Shown piece by piece: positions 51,045 through 62,018 of a stretch of 64,000 nucleotides of DNA (its first letter is position 1; each line of letters starts with the position of its first letter). Below the pieces are notes generated by a model. The model ran no database searches, was not told the DNA's origin, and saw only the letters and a program-made list of their open reading frames with translations. The translations under genes and the position numbers were made by a program. The stretch is from the NCBI GenBank assembly GCA_000613465.1, contig BAJA01000018.1, forward strand, positions 1 through 64,000, given 5' to 3'. This stretch comes from Bacteroides nordii WAL 11050 = JCM 12987. Lineage in GTDB: Bacteria; Bacteroidota; Bacteroidia; Bacteroidales; Bacteroidaceae.

Positions 51045-51052
51045 CAAAATTA
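51045..51052 (-). promoter_or_regulatory. -7 box of the IMP dehydrogenase gene
   Basis: CAAAATTA on the plus strand reads TAATTTTG on the minus strand, matching TAnnTTTG. Confidence 0.45.
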
Positions 51053-51523
51053 CTCATTTTTTTGAGATTCAAAGGTATGGGAGAACTTTTTTTATTTTTA
51101 TATCTGTTTTCTTGTCGTGAATGCTTCACTCTTCTATGCATCATTTTCTCTTTTCTTGATCTTTATATTGTTCTTTTAGTTTGTATAATTACTCTTTTAC
51201 TTTCTATTTTTCAATATTTTCGGAGTCTGCTAAACAATTTGAATGTATAATTCGTTGTTATATCAGTCGGATTGATTTTGTGCGTTTCCCTCATCTCCAT
51301 TATACTCAATGTCTGATCAATAAGATTGATATAAGAATATAAATAGTATTTCGTTTGTTTAATTCCTATACCATGAAGGGGCAGGATTTGAATCGTGAAG
51401 GAGCACGTAAAATAAGATCACCTACTCACGCTGTGAATAGGGCAGCATTACTTCTTTTTAAAGTCTGCTGAATAGTTTCTGATTTTTACAAACTACTTTC
51501 TTTCAATTTAAATTTTATAAAAA
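51053..51523. other. Intergenic region before the orphan regulator
   Basis: No convincing gene. A 32-codon ORF (51373-51471, plus strand) is present but unrecognised. No clear TAnnTTTG box precedes the regulator's start. Confidence 0.45.
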
Positions 51524-54500
51524 ATGAAATATGCATTATTTATTGTTATAATGATGTATGGCTTAGTGTGTAATGCCGGCATCTGTAAACACGTATCAGG
51601 AAATGGAGAAACAGATAACCGGTCTATTTTCCGAATTCAGCAAGACGTGTGCGGATACATGTGGTTTTTGACTTATAACGGGATAAATCGCTATGATGGC
51701 ACTTCTTTGAAACACTATGATTTACAGGCTGATAACGACTCGATTGACTTTTATTCAGTTAATAGCGAACTTTTTACTGATAGTAAAAAAGAATTGTGGG
51801 TGCTTACGCGAGATGGTTATTTGTTATCCTATAACAGGAGCTGTGACCGTTTTGAAGGTTATTCTGACTTTCGAAAGCATATGGAAGGAACGTTTATGTT
51901 TCTAACTCTTGATAGTTTGGATAATTTTTGGTTTTGTAGCAAAGATGAATTGTATGTCTGCTATTTACCTACCAAGGCCGTACGTCGGATACAGCACCCT
52001 TTTGTATATAACAGGAATATTGCCTGTGGGGAATAGTCAGTATTATCTCAGCTCTGATCGGGGTGTTTTTTCTTTTTCTTTGTTGGATGAGAGTATTACA
52101 GATATTTCTCAGGAACTGTCGGGAGGACACTGTAAGCAGATATATAATCTGTTTTACTCTCCCAAGTGGCATAATCTTGTCATTGTTGACCGGTCGCAAG
52201 GGATAAATATTTTTGATTGCGATAATAATGAACTACTCTGTTCTCATAAAAGCTGGAAGGATCTTCGGGTAAATAACCTGAAGTTATTGGGAGAGGATAA
52301 TCTTCTGATTGCTACCGATGGAGTAGGAGTTTTTCAAATGAATATGGAGAATTATCAGATCACTCCTTTTCTCGATACTGATATTGGAAAAGAAATGGGT
52401 ATCCGCAGTAATCGAATTGCCGATTTGTATGTGGATGAATACCAACGCCTATGGGTTGCTGATTTTCCGGATGGAATAACGATGTATACGCCACCTGGTC
52501 AGGAAAGATATAAATGGTTCAGGCACATTGAAGGAAATAATCAATCGCTACTTAATGACAGGGTAAATGCTGTGCTGAGGGATTCGGAAGGGCATATTTG
52601 GTTTGCTACCGATAAGGGAGTTTGTTGTTATTCTCCTGAGACTCATCAGTGGCAGGAGCTGACATCAAACTTACCTTGTAAGTTATACACCTCTCTTTGT
52701 GAATTGCCTTCGGGAGATATTTGTGTGGCCAACTATATGCATGGATTATTTCTGATTCGTAAAGATGAAATGGAAATAGGGGATAAATTTGCTGATGCAA
52801 TATCTGCCAATGTAGTTTTTCCAAAAGACGATACTTATGTATGGATAGGTACTGACTGTGGGTTATATTTACTAAATGGGAAAACTCAGGAATGGAAAAG
52901 GATTAACTTGCCTGTGTCTTCACAACCTTTTATCCGTTCACTCTATCAGGATGAATATGGAAAGCTTTATGTTGGTACAGGGGGGAAGGGGTTATTAATT
53001 ATAAATCAGGAAGAGGATCAGACTGAAATTTATGCCAGTGAATACATTCGTGACATTTCTTTGATTGTACCGGATGGAGATTGTATGTTGATAGGAACCG
53101 GAAAAGAACTTTATAATTTTAATCCGGCGAATAAGGAATTTCATTTATTATTGGGAGGAATTGACAATCTTACTTCCGGAAGTTCTTTGAGGGACGGAAT
53201 TTTAATGTTGGGCACCTCTATGGGAGCATTCCGGTTTGATAAACAGGCATCATTTTCGTTGAATGGTATTCATCCATATCTGTATTTGGATAATTTTAGT
53301 ATTTTACATCAGCTGATTACTACTACCACGAAGAATACTCCCCTAAACCATGCTCTGAATTATACGAAAGTGTTGAATTTGGGTTATGATCAAAATACAT
53401 TCTCATTTACAGCTGCTACTATAAATTATGATGCGTCTGAATTGATTCTGTATTCATGGAAATTAAATAACCGGAAGTGGACTCCACCTACCCGAAAAAA
53501 TCTTATTTCTTTTTCCAATCTTACTCCGGGAGAACATCTGGTGTCTGTGCGGGCAGTATCCGCGCAGAATGGTAATCCGATTTCACAAAGAAATATGCGG
53601 GTCATCATACATCCCCCCTTGTGGCAAACGAGAGGGGCTTTTTTATGCTATGGCATATTGATCGTGTTATTGGGATTTCTGTTTGTTTATCTTTGGTTGG
53701 TATGGAGACAGAGAAACTTATCCAGGGAAACAGTGAAAGTCTTTGTTAGTGCCGCCCGTGATGTGTGTATGCCATTGACATTGATTAAAAATCCATTGGA
53801 AAATCTATGTCGGCAGTATTCTTCGGATACTCTTAAAAATATTTTGCAACAGATCAAAGGTATTGATAGTATGTTTACTAATTTAGTTACTGTTGGGCGT
53901 ATAACTTCTCATCCCCGACGGCTCTCTTTACTCGAAACAGAGTTGAATACTTACTTGGGTGAAACAATAGAATCCATATCTTCTTCTGTAAAGCAGAAAA
54001 AAATAAAATTGCATTGGGAAGGAACCCCCGGTTTTGCACATGTTTGGATTGATAAAGAAAAGATGACGGCCATATTACAGGGGCTATTAGAAATGATAGT
54101 TGATTGTATGAATGAGGGAGAAAGTATCGAAATAGTTACTGTATATACTTTGCGAAACTGGAAAATTAAATTAGAATTTACAGATAATGACTGTGTTAAA
54201 AAAAAAATGCTATATCACAAAAAAGGGAAGGAAACTTACTCATTTGGCGTAATAAGTTGGTTGCTAATCCGTAGATTAATACAATTACATAAAGGAAAAA
54301 TTCTTTTCTGTTCAAACAAAAATAAAAAAGCATCTGTCATTCTTACTTTCCCTATCGTTTTCAGAAAATTCTCAAGTGTGCAGGATTCATTGTCAGTTAC
54401 TTCATTATTCAGAACTTCATTTTCTACTTATAAAAAACATCCGGATGAGGAGGCTTTTTTGTTGAGAGACACCGTTTACGGGAAGTTTTCAGAAAGAGAA

Positions 54501-55271
54501 AATCGAGAGAAGCATTCTATCCTGTTGGTGGAAGAAAATCGAGAATTCAGTTCATTCTTAATACAGGTGTTATCAGAAGAATACAATGTTTATACGGTAT
54601 CTAAAGCAGAGTCTATCTGTGATGTAATACGTAAAGAACGACCGGAGGTTGTACTTTTGGCTGAGGCTTTTGATATGATTTCGGGAGAAAAACTTTGTCT
54701 TCAAATAAAATCTGATGTGAAAACTGCTCATATTCCTGTTATTCTATTCAAAGATCCTGTGAATGTGGGAGATGATTCTCAAAGAGTGGCAGATTGTTGT
54801 TTGGCGTTGCCTCTCGATATATCTCGCCTGCGGGTAGAGATAAACAACTTAATATTTAATCGCCGGATTATAAGAAAAAGATATATAACATTGGTACTTG
54901 GTGGTAAAGATGAGTCTAAATCCGATCTTGAAGATGCTTTCTCCGGAGATGAACAAAATTTTCTTGATAAAGTACGGAGGCTCGTGGAGGAGAATCTTTC
55001 CAATCCCGATTTTAATGTGGATATGCTTAGTGCTGAAATGAATATGAGCCGGTCCGGTTTTTATACCAGGATCAAATCGATCACTCATCAGGCACCGGCC
55101 GACTACATTCGTACGGTGAAGCTGAATAAAGCGTTGATTCTATTGATGAGTAAAAAATATACGGTAGCCGAGGTAGCAGATCTTACAGGTTTTAGTGATC
55201 CGAAATACTTCCGGGAGGTTTTTAAGAAGTATTACGGGGAATCGCCCAAAAAGTTTGTGAATAGTTTATAA
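51524..55271 (+). CDS. Orphan hybrid-two-component-like regulator with degenerate kinase and receiver; frameshifted
   Basis: Layout: signal peptide, periplasmic beta-propeller, Y_Y_Y domain, transmembrane helix near 53640-53700, histidine-kinase-like region, receiver-like domain, and C-terminal AraC helix-turn-helix (intact: MNMSRSGFYTRIK, VADLTGFSDPKYF). The expected H-box HELRTPLTLI reads RDVCMPLTLI (His replaced by Arg), the ATP-binding N-box is unrecognisable, and the receiver Asp position is Ala (VVLLAEAFD). The frame is broken at about 51990-52005 by a net +1. Restored length is about 1248 aa. No SusCD pair is adjacent. It may bind DNA in a phosphorylation-independent way. Confidence 0.85.
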
Positions 55272-55289
55272 CCGGAGGTTAGTGAAATG

Positions 55290-55328
55290 AAAATCCGTGT
55301 AAATCCTATTAGGATATATGCGGATTTT
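55290..55328. terminator. Hairpin between regulator and dinB
   Basis: AAAATCCG (55290-55297) pairs with CGGATTTT (55321-55328), with a long loop that can pair further. It may end the regulator's transcript. Confidence 0.5.
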
Positions 55329-55330
55329 CT

Positions 55331-55338
55331 TATATTTG
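55331..55338 (+). promoter_or_regulatory. -7 box of dinB
   Basis: TATATTTG matches TAnnTTTG, 19 bases before the GTG start. Confidence 0.5.
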
Positions 55339-55357
55339 ATCCTCGAAACAAAAGATT

Positions 55358-56446
55358 GTGGAGCGAAAAATAATTCATATTGACATGGACGCATTTTATG
55401 CTTCCGTAGAGCAGCGGGATAATCCGGAACTGCGTGGCAAACCGCTTGCTGTAGGGCATTCGGAAGAACGGGGTGTAGTGGCGGCTGCCAGCTATGAGGC
55501 TCGTCGTTATGGGGTACGTTCGGCCATGGCATCGCAAAAAGCCAAGCGTTTGTGTCCACAATTGATCTTTGTTCCCGGACGAATGGAAGTGTATAAATCC
55601 GTATCACGTCAGATACATGAAATATTTCATGATTATACGGATATCATTGAACCACTTTCACTGGATGAGGCTTTCCTGGATGTGACGGAGAACAAACAAG
55701 GAATCCGGCTTGCTGTAGATATAGCTTGTGAAATTAAAAAACGTATTCGGGAAGAATTGAACCTGGTAGCTTCCGCCGGCGTGTCTTACAATAAATTTTT
55801 GGCAAAGATTGCTTCGGACTATCGTAAACCCGACGGCTTGTGTACCATTCATCCGGATCAGGCAATGGATTTTATAGCTACTCTGCCTATTGAATCATTT
55901 TGGGGAGTAGGGCCAGTGACCGCTAAAAAAATGCATTCTTTGGGTATTCATAATGGATTACAGTTACGCACATGTTCGGTGGAAATGCTTATCCGGCAGT
56001 TTGGTAAGGTTGGTACATTGTATTATGATTTTGCCCGTGGAGTAGATCTTCGCCCGGTAGAAGCTATTCGCATCCGTAAATCTATTGGTTGCGAACGAAC
56101 ATTAGAGAAAGATATCTCTTTACACTCTTCAGTTATTATTGAACTGTATCATGTGGCAGTGGAGCTGGTAGAGAGATTACATCGAAAGGAATTTAGAGGA
56201 AATACACTGACGTTAAAGATTAAGTTTCATGATTTTAGTCAGATAACGCGTAGTATCACCCAGGTTAATGAACTGATGAATTTGGATAAGATTCTTCCCT
56301 TAGCAAAACAGTTATTAAAAGAGGTGGATTATGAACATCACCCTATTCGGTTGATAGGACTTTCTGTTTCCAATCCGAAAGATGAAATGGAAGAGCAACA
56401 CGGAGTGTGGGAACAACTTAGTTTTGAATTTAGTGACTGGGGATAA
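55358..56446 (+). CDS. dinB: DNA polymerase IV (DinB)
   Basis: Translesion Y-family polymerase. The start is GTG (55358), giving a 362-aa protein beginning MERKIIHIDMDAFYASVEQR. The metal ligands are DMDAFY (about 9-14) and SLDEAFLDV (near 102-110). The SAGVSYNKFLAKIAS segment and the little-finger region are present; the length is normal. No beta-clamp peptide is obvious at the C terminus. It is a single gene unlinked to its neighbours in function. Confidence 0.94.
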   Translation: MERKIIHIDMDAFYASVEQRDNPELRGKPLAVGHSEERGVVAAASYEARRYGVRSAMASQKAKRLCPQLIFVPGRMEVYKSVSRQIHEIFHDYTDIIEPLSLDEAFLDVTENKQGIRLAVDIACEIKKRIREELNLVASAGVSYNKFLAKIASDYRKPDGLCTIHPDQAMDFIATLPIESFWGVGPVTAKKMHSLGIHNGLQLRTCSVEMLIRQFGKVGTLYYDFARGVDLRPVEAIRIRKSIGCERTLEKDISLHSSVIIELYHVAVELVERLHRKEFRGNTLTLKIKFHDFSQITRSITQVNELMNLDKILPLAKQLLKEVDYEHHPIRLIGLSVSNPKDEMEEQHGVWEQLSFEFSDWG

Positions 56447-56499
56447 GGATTACAAAGTAGATATATAATGTGATGATAATACATTTTATAGGTAATAAA

Positions 56500-56531
56500 T
56501 TTGCTGTAAAACAGAATATTATATATCTTTG
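56500..56531 (+). promoter_or_regulatory. Strong promoter of the methyltransferase-RsgA pair
   Basis: TTTG (56500-56503) and TATCTTTG (56524-56531) are 20 bases apart, a textbook match to the Bacteroides promoter. Confidence 0.7.
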
Positions 56532-56535
56532 CAGC

Positions 56536-56571
56536 ATGACAATGACTTTTAAATCGGATTTGGTTTTATAA
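56536..56571 (+). CDS. Possible 11-aa leader peptide
   Basis: ATG at 56536 opens an 11-codon frame (MTMTFKSDLVL, then TAA) almost at the expected transcription start. A 10-bp hairpin begins one base after the stop. This arrangement resembles ribosome-mediated attenuators, but the ORF is short enough to occur by chance. Confidence 0.35.
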   Translation: MTMTFKSDLVL

Positions 56572-56633
56572 ACAATCTGTATTTCTGATACAGATTGTCC
56601 TTTCGTTTGCTCTCGGATAACCCTTTTCGAGAG
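56572..56633 (+). promoter_or_regulatory. Tandem leader hairpins before the methyltransferase
   Basis: ACAATCTGTA (56572-56581) pairs with TACAGATTGT (56589-56598). CTCTCG (56610-56615) pairs with CGAGAG (56628-56633) and is followed by TGGTTTTCTATT. They lie in a leader of about 190 bases and could form an attenuator. Confidence 0.5.
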
Positions 56634-56723
56634 TGGTTTTCTATTATTATAATTCATGTTTAATCTACGTACAATGATGAAGGCATTGTTATGCTTTCCG
56701 TGTACGTAAAATATATTAAGATA

Positions 56724-57503
56724 ATGAGTAACGAAAATAAAACAATTCACGATTTCGAACTTAATTTAATCTGTGATTTTTTTTCCAATATGGAACGACA
56801 AGGACCTGGAAGTCCTGAAGTAACACTGAAAGCATTGGGTTTTACGGATAACCTCAATGATAAATCTCTTATTGCCGATATTGGTTGTGGAACAGGTGGT
56901 CAGACAATGGTATTGGCTCAAAATGTTCCGGGGAAGATTATCGGGCTTGATTTTCTTCCTAATTTTATTGAGATTTTCAATCGTAATGCAAGGCAGTTGG
57001 GTTTGCAAGACAGGGTAAAAGGTATTGTGGGTTCAATGGATAATCTTCCTTTTCAAAATGAAGAATTAGATATGATTTGGTCGGAAGGAGCCATATATAA
57101 TATTGGCTTTGAGCGTGGACTGAATGAGTGGCGCAAGTATTTGAAAACAGGAGGGTATATTGCTATTTCTGAAAGTTCGTGGTTTACAGATGAGCGCCCA
57201 GCGGAAATCAATAAATTCTGGATGGATGCATATCCTGAGATAGATACAATTCCTCACCAAATAGCCAAAATATGTAAAGCGGGATATCTTCCTGTTGCTA
57301 CATTTATTCTGCCGGAAAATTGCTGGACAGAACATTACTTTGCTCTGAAAATTGCAGCCCAGGAGATTTTTCTTAATAAATATGCAGGAAATGAAACAGC
57401 CGAAGAATTTAGTGCACTTCAATCTGTTGAAGAAGAACTGTACCGTAAGTATAAAGAATTCTATGGTTATGTATTTTTCATCGCTAAAAAGATAAGACAA
57501 TGA
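56724..57503 (+). CDS. Class I SAM-dependent methyltransferase
   Basis: The 259-aa protein (start at 56724, [12 protein letters not shown]; an earlier start at 56691 lies within the leader) has the SAM-binding motif [12 protein letters not shown] and further Rossmann motifs ([18 protein letters not shown]). It overlaps the next gene by four bases (ATGA). Relatives methylate small molecules; the target is unknown. Because it is coupled to an RsgA-type ribosome GTPase and preceded by a hairpin leader, a ribosome-related or resistance role is possible but unproven. Confidence 0.85.
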   Translation: MSNENKTIHDFELNLICDFFSNMERQGPGSPEVTLKALGFTDNLNDKSLIADIGCGTGGQTMVLAQNVPGKIIGLDFLPNFIEIFNRNARQLGLQDRVKGIVGSMDNLPFQNEELDMIWSEGAIYNIGFERGLNEWRKYLKTGGYIAISESSWFTDERPAEINKFWMDAYPEIDTIPHQIAKICKAGYLPVATFILPENCWTEHYFALKIAAQEIFLNKYAGNETAEEFSALQSVEEELYRKYKEFYGYVFFIAKKIRQ

Positions 57504-58555
57504 TTAATTTAAATAATTATGGTTGGAATAGTAGATTAAACCAATTGAAACAAAAATCAACATATAGCACTTTTACTCATGGACGAATATCCATTGTACA
57601 CCGTACCTGTTATGAAGTTATTTCTGAGAATGGACTATTTCAGTGTGAACTCACAGGAAATATGATGTATGGAAAATCGGATTTTGAATTACCTTGTACT
57701 GGCGATTGGATAATATTTCAACCGTTCGATGATAATAAAGGGATTATAGTTGATATGTTACCTCGTGAACGGACATTGTATCGCAGGAAAAGTGGAACAG
57801 TTGCGGATAAGCAAGCTATTGCTTCATATATTGATAAAGCGTTTATCGTGCAAAGTCTTGATAATAATTTCAATGTTCGCAGAATCGAACGCTTTATGGT
57901 TCAACTATTGGAAGAAAATATTAATTCTGTATTGGTACTTAATAAAGCAGATTGTGATTTTGATAAGCGGAAAGTTGATGAGCAAATGAAACATATTGTT
58001 CGTCAGATACCGGTATTTTTTACCAGTATCTACCAATCTCAGACTATTCTACAATTACGGGAATCGATATCAAAAGGTGAAACGGTTGTATTTGTCGGTT
58101 CCTCAGGTGTCGGAAAAAGTTCATTGGTTAATGCATTATACGGAAAAACGGTATTGCTTACGTCTGGTGTAAGTTTGGCCACGGGAAAAGGAAGGCATAC
58201 TTCAACCCGGCGGGAAATGGTGCTAATGGACGAATCTGGAGTTTTAATCGATACTCCGGGAATCCGGGAATTTGGTTTAGCTATTGATAATTCCGATTCA
58301 CTTATAGAAGCTTTGGAAATCTCTGATTATGCGAATATGTGTCGCTTCAGAGATTGCAGACATATAAATGAACCAGGATGTGCCGTTTTAGAAGCAGTAA
58401 ACCGTGGTGTATTAGACCATAAAATTTATGAGAGTTATTTGAAACTTCGACGGGAAGCTTGGCATTTCTCCGCTTCGGAACATGAAAAACGTAGAAAGGA
58501 TAAATCTTTTGCGAAACTAGTGGAAGAAGTAAAGAAGCGTAAGGTTAATTTCTAA
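57500..58555 (+). CDS. rsgA: RsgA-type ribosome-assembly GTPase (circularly permuted)
   Basis: The 351-aa protein has an OB fold (about 1-100), a circularly permuted GTPase (G4 VLNKADCD, then G1 GSSGVGKSS, then G3 DTPG) and the C-terminal zinc motif [14 protein letters not shown]. RsgA matures the 30S subunit. Bacteroides genomes usually hold a separate housekeeping copy, so this may be a paralogue, but I cannot see the rest of the genome. It overlaps the methyltransferase by four bases, so the two are translated together. Confidence 0.9.
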   Translation: MINLNNYGWNSRLNQLKQKSTYSTFTHGRISIVHRTCYEVISENGLFQCELTGNMMYGKSDFELPCTGDWIIFQPFDDNKGIIVDMLPRERTLYRRKSGTVADKQAIASYIDKAFIVQSLDNNFNVRRIERFMVQLLEENINSVLVLNKADCDFDKRKVDEQMKHIVRQIPVFFTSIYQSQTILQLRESISKGETVVFVGSSGVGKSSLVNALYGKTVLLTSGVSLATGKGRHTSTRREMVLMDESGVLIDTPGIREFGLAIDNSDSLIEALEISDYANMCRFRDCRHINEPGCAVLEAVNRGVLDHKIYESYLKLRREAWHFSASEHEKRRKDKSFAKLVEEVKKRKVNF

Positions 58556-58564
58556 TTTTTATTT

Positions 58565-58726
58565 AAAGAGAAGGTGTGTCAAAAGTCTGAGAAAGCTATC
58601 AATATGTAACTTTAGAAACGCAGATTAACACAAATGACCGCGGATTTAATTTAATCTTTGTGTAAATTAGCGTTAATCTGCGCTTTAATGATGGTTAATT
58701 TACTTTATTGACACACCCTCTCTTTT
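58565..58726. repeat. Nested inverted repeat related to the 27.9-kb repeat
   Basis: The outer arms are GAGAAGGTGTGTCAA and TTGACACACCCTCTC (one mismatch). The inner arms AAACGCAGATTAACAC (from 58616) and CGTTAATCTGCGCTTT (to about 58686) repeat, less perfectly, the core seen at 27906-27977. The structure follows the rsgA-like gene and probably forms a long hairpin. Confidence 0.6.
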
Positions 58727-58875
58727 ATTTCAATATAGACATAGATTTAGGAGATAATTTTGATTATAGCCTGGAATTAACCGATGAATTTCAGGTAAAT
58801 GAATTGTATAGATAAAAAGAAAGCGGAGAACCAATTTGACTCTTCGCTTTTGTTACATATAATATAGTGGTGTGT
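58727..58875. other. Spacer with a short unexplained open frame
   Basis: From about 58734 to 58816 one plus frame reads about 27 codons of an acidic peptide (NIDIDLGDNFDYSLELTDEF) to a TAA with no start. It may be a remnant of a lost gene. At 58820-58829 and 58841-58850 a hairpin (AAAGCGGAGA/TCTTCGCTTT) could terminate the minus-strand small gene. Confidence 0.4.
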
Positions 58876-59022
58876 TTACATGGCAATCTGCTTTGAAAGC
58901 AGTTTTTGAAGTTGGCCATTCAAAGTCTGGCACATTGTTCCGTTTCCCATTGCATGATAACGTTTAATACGATACTGCAACATCATAATTTTTTCATTTG
59001 CATTCTTTTTCATAATCTTCAT
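58876..59022 (-). CDS. Small basic protein (48 aa), conserved-type
   Basis: A 48-codon frame, MKIMKKNANEKIMMLQYRIK onward, basic and helical, with one Cys. The minus-strand start is preceded by GGAGGG, a Shine-Dalgarno-like motif, and by a -7 box (TATCTTTG on the minus strand, 59084-59091). An alternative start is the ATG whose complement ends at 59013. A 3' hairpin at 58820-58850 fits as its terminator. The function is unknown. The complete promoter-RBS-ORF-terminator set makes it likely real. Confidence 0.65.
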   Translation of the reverse strand: MKIMKKNANEKIMMLQYRIKRYHAMGNGTMCQTLNGQLQKLLSKQIAM

Positions 59023-59083
59023 CTTTTTTTGCCCTCCACGTTTTGAAGAGCGGTTTTACATCTTGTTTTCTCTATTAACACTG

Positions 59084-59091
59084 CAAAGATA
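59084..59091 (-). promoter_or_regulatory. -7 box of the small basic protein gene
   Basis: CAAAGATA on plus reads TATCTTTG on minus, matching TAnnTTTG. Confidence 0.5.
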
Positions 59092-59198
59092 CGAAAAGTT
59101 CACGGAAAACATGTTGTGCAACATAAAAAATATGCTTTTCACCCTCTTTTTTCTTAAAAGAGACCGAAATGACAAGTGGATATTACAAATATATTACA

Positions 59199-59206
59199 TA
59201 ACTTTG
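59199..59206 (+). promoter_or_regulatory. -7 box of the transglutaminase-like gene
   Basis: TAACTTTG matches TAnnTTTG, 67 bases before the ATG. Confidence 0.45.
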
Positions 59207-59272
59207 TATTCTATGATACTATTCCAGTTGAGCGGATTTTGATTGTGCCTTATTATATAATATAGAAATAAA

Positions 59273-61938
59273 ATGAAAACATCGATTCACTTTTTCTCGT
59301 GCCTTTTGTTGGCTGTTTTCTTATTATCCTGTGGTGAGACTCATTTCCTGAAGGAGGAAGCATATCGTAACCAGGTGAAAGCTGATTTCGGAATAAAACA
59401 ATTACAACTTCCTTTGGGTGATTTGTTTGCTATCTTTAATGATTCTACGTTGACTATTGCAGAACGGGAAGCGTTGATGTTTTTGTATGCTTATATGCCT
59501 ATAGGAGATATCACTGACTATTCGGGAGACTATTATCTGGAAAATATCCGTTTGTCTGAGCAGGCCCGGCAAGAGATGCCCTGGGGAAAGAAGATCCCAG
59601 AAGATGTTTTTCGTCATTTCGTACTTCCTGTCCGGGTGAATAATGAAAATCTGGATAATTCCCGTAGTGTGTTTTATGGTGAGCTGAAAGAACGCATTAA
59701 AAAACTTTCGATGCAGGATGCTATTCTTGAAGTAAATCACTGGTGCCATGAGAAAGTGGTTTATCGTCCGAGTGATGCCCGTACCAGTTCACCGTTAGCT
59801 TCTGTCAAGACGGCTTACGGACGTTGTGGTGAGGAGTCTACCTTTACCGTAGCTGCACTTCGGGCGGTGGGGATTCCTGCCCGGCAGGTATATACTCCGC
59901 GTTGGGCACACACAGATGATAATCATGCCTGGGTAGAGGCTTGGGCAGATGGTAAATGGTATTTTTTCGGAGCTTGCGAACCGGAGCCTGTCTTGAATTT
60001 GGGATGGTTTAACGCACCAGCCAGCCGGGGGATGCTGATGCATACAAAAGTATTTGGACGTTATAAAGGAGCAGAAGAAATCATGTATGAAACACCCAAC
60101 TATACTGAAATTAATGTTATTGAGAACTATGCTCCTACGGCAAAAGCAGTTGTTACGGTGATAGACGCCGGTGGTAATCCTGTATCGGAGGCTAAAGTGG
60201 AGTTTAAGGTATACAATTATGCCGAGTTCTACTCAGTAGCTACTAAACGTACAGATGACGCCGGTCGGGTTTCATTGACAGCCGGTAAAGGAGATATGTT
60301 GGTGTGGGCTTCAAAAGGAGATAATTTCGGATTCGGTAAACTATCTTTTGGAAAAGAGAATGAACTGATACTTGTCCTTGATAAGAAACCGGGTGAGACG
60401 TATTCACTGACACTGGATATTGTTCCTCCTGCCGAAGGTACGGATTTGCCTGAAGTAACTCCGGAACAGCGGGCAGAAAACAATCGTCGTATGGCACAGG
60501 AAGATTCTATTCGTAATGCATATGTGGCTACCTTTGTCACAGAAGAACAAGGAGTGGCATTTGCTCGTAAGTATGCTATGGATGCTGAGTCTGTATCTCG
60601 TCTGTTGGTTGCTTCGAGAGGAAATCATCAGACATTGACCGATTTTCTTTCGGTTGCTGCCAAAGAGAAGAATGCAGAGCTTGCACTTAGTTTGCTCAGG
60701 TTGGTTTCAGATAAGGATTTGCGCGATGTAACACCGGAAGTGTTGGAAGATCATTTCCGCCATTCCGTTGCCGGGTATTGCGGAGAATATTATTATTCCT
60801 CTATTCTCAATCCGCGGATAGCAAATGAAATGCTGACTCCTTATAAAGAGTTTTTCCAGAAAGCAGTTTCAGCTAATGAGGTGGAACACTATCGAAAAAA
60901 TCCGCAGGCATTGGTAGCTTGGTGCAAAAAGAATATTGCTATTAATAATGAGTTGAATTCACAACGTATTCCTATGTCGCCTGCAGGTGTATGGAAAGCA
61001 TCGGTAGCTGATGAAAAATCACGGGATATTTTCTTTGTAGCGCTGGCACGTGCTTTAGGTATTCCTGCCTGGATAGAGAGGTGACAGGAAAAATACAATA
61101 TAAAGATTTTGCTAATAACAGATTGAAGAATGGAGAAACCTTCGATGTGGATTTTGAGGTGGCCGAACAGACCCTGGCACCTTCAGGTGTTGTAAAAGCC
61201 ATTTATCAGCCTATCCGGTCACTCGATAATCCCAAGTATTACTCTCATTTTACACTGTCACGTTTTAAAGAGGGTACTTTTCATCTGTTGAACTATGATG
61301 AAGGTACTACTTCCTGGGAAAATCTGTTGAAGAATGGTACACGACTGGATGCCGGTTATTATATGCTTACCACAGGGACCCGCCTTGCCAATGGTTCTGT
61401 ACTTGCTAATCTCTCTTTCTTCAATGTAGAGAAAGACCAGGTGACAACGACTGCTTTGACAATGCGGCAAAGTGAAACTCAGGTGCAGGTTATCGGTAAT
61501 TTTAATTCTGAGTCTATGTATCGTCCGGTAGAGGGTAGTGATGTGCAAAGTATCTTGCAAGCTTGTGGACGTGGTTACTTTGTTGTGGGTATACTGGGCG
61601 CAGGGCAGGAGCCTACCAATCATGCTCTGAAAGATATTGCTGCATTGGGTAGCGATTTTGAGAAGTGGGGACGTAAAATGGTATTTCTTTTCCCCGATGA
61701 AGAACAGCATAAAAAGTTCCATCCGGCAGAATTCCCAGGATTACCTTCTACTATTCTTTATGGGGTGGATGTGAACGGAAGCATTCAAAAGCAAATTGCG
61801 GAATCTATGAAATTGTCGAATTCCGAAACATTGCCGATATTTATCATCGCTGATACATTTAATAGGGTAGTCTTTGTCTCTCAGGGATATACTATTGGAT
61901 TGGGAGAACAATTGATGAAGGTAGTGCATGGTTTATAG
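59273..61938 (+). CDS. Transglutaminase-like lipoprotein, frameshifted
   Basis: The lipoprotein (lipobox LLSC, Cys20) has a transglutaminase-like core (about 150-250) with the catalytic Cys in GRCGEESTF, then VGIPARQVY and His in NHAWVEAW, giving a Cys-His-Asp protease/transglutaminase triad. An Ig-like domain (about 285-360) follows, then large helical and beta regions. The frame breaks at about 61075; one missing base joins IPAWIE to the next frame (VTGKIQYKDF), giving about 888 aa. Its role is unknown; such enzymes may cleave or crosslink peptides in the periplasm. Confidence 0.83.
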
Positions 61939-62002
61939 GGAAGACAAGTTGCAATAATAGTTAATTATTTGTGTAGAGTGTGTTTTCATTAAAAATAATT
62001 AT

Positions 62003-62010
62003 TACGTTTG
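62003..62010 (+). promoter_or_regulatory. -7 box of the 145-aa gene
   Basis: TACGTTTG matches TAnnTTTG, 8 bases before the ATG at 62019. Confidence 0.45.
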
Positions 62011-62018
62011 CAGCGATT

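Noticed and set aside
51062-51250. 62-aa hydrophobic ORF before the orphan regulator
   Set aside because: Low-complexity, T-rich sequence; no promoter or initiation signal and no known match.
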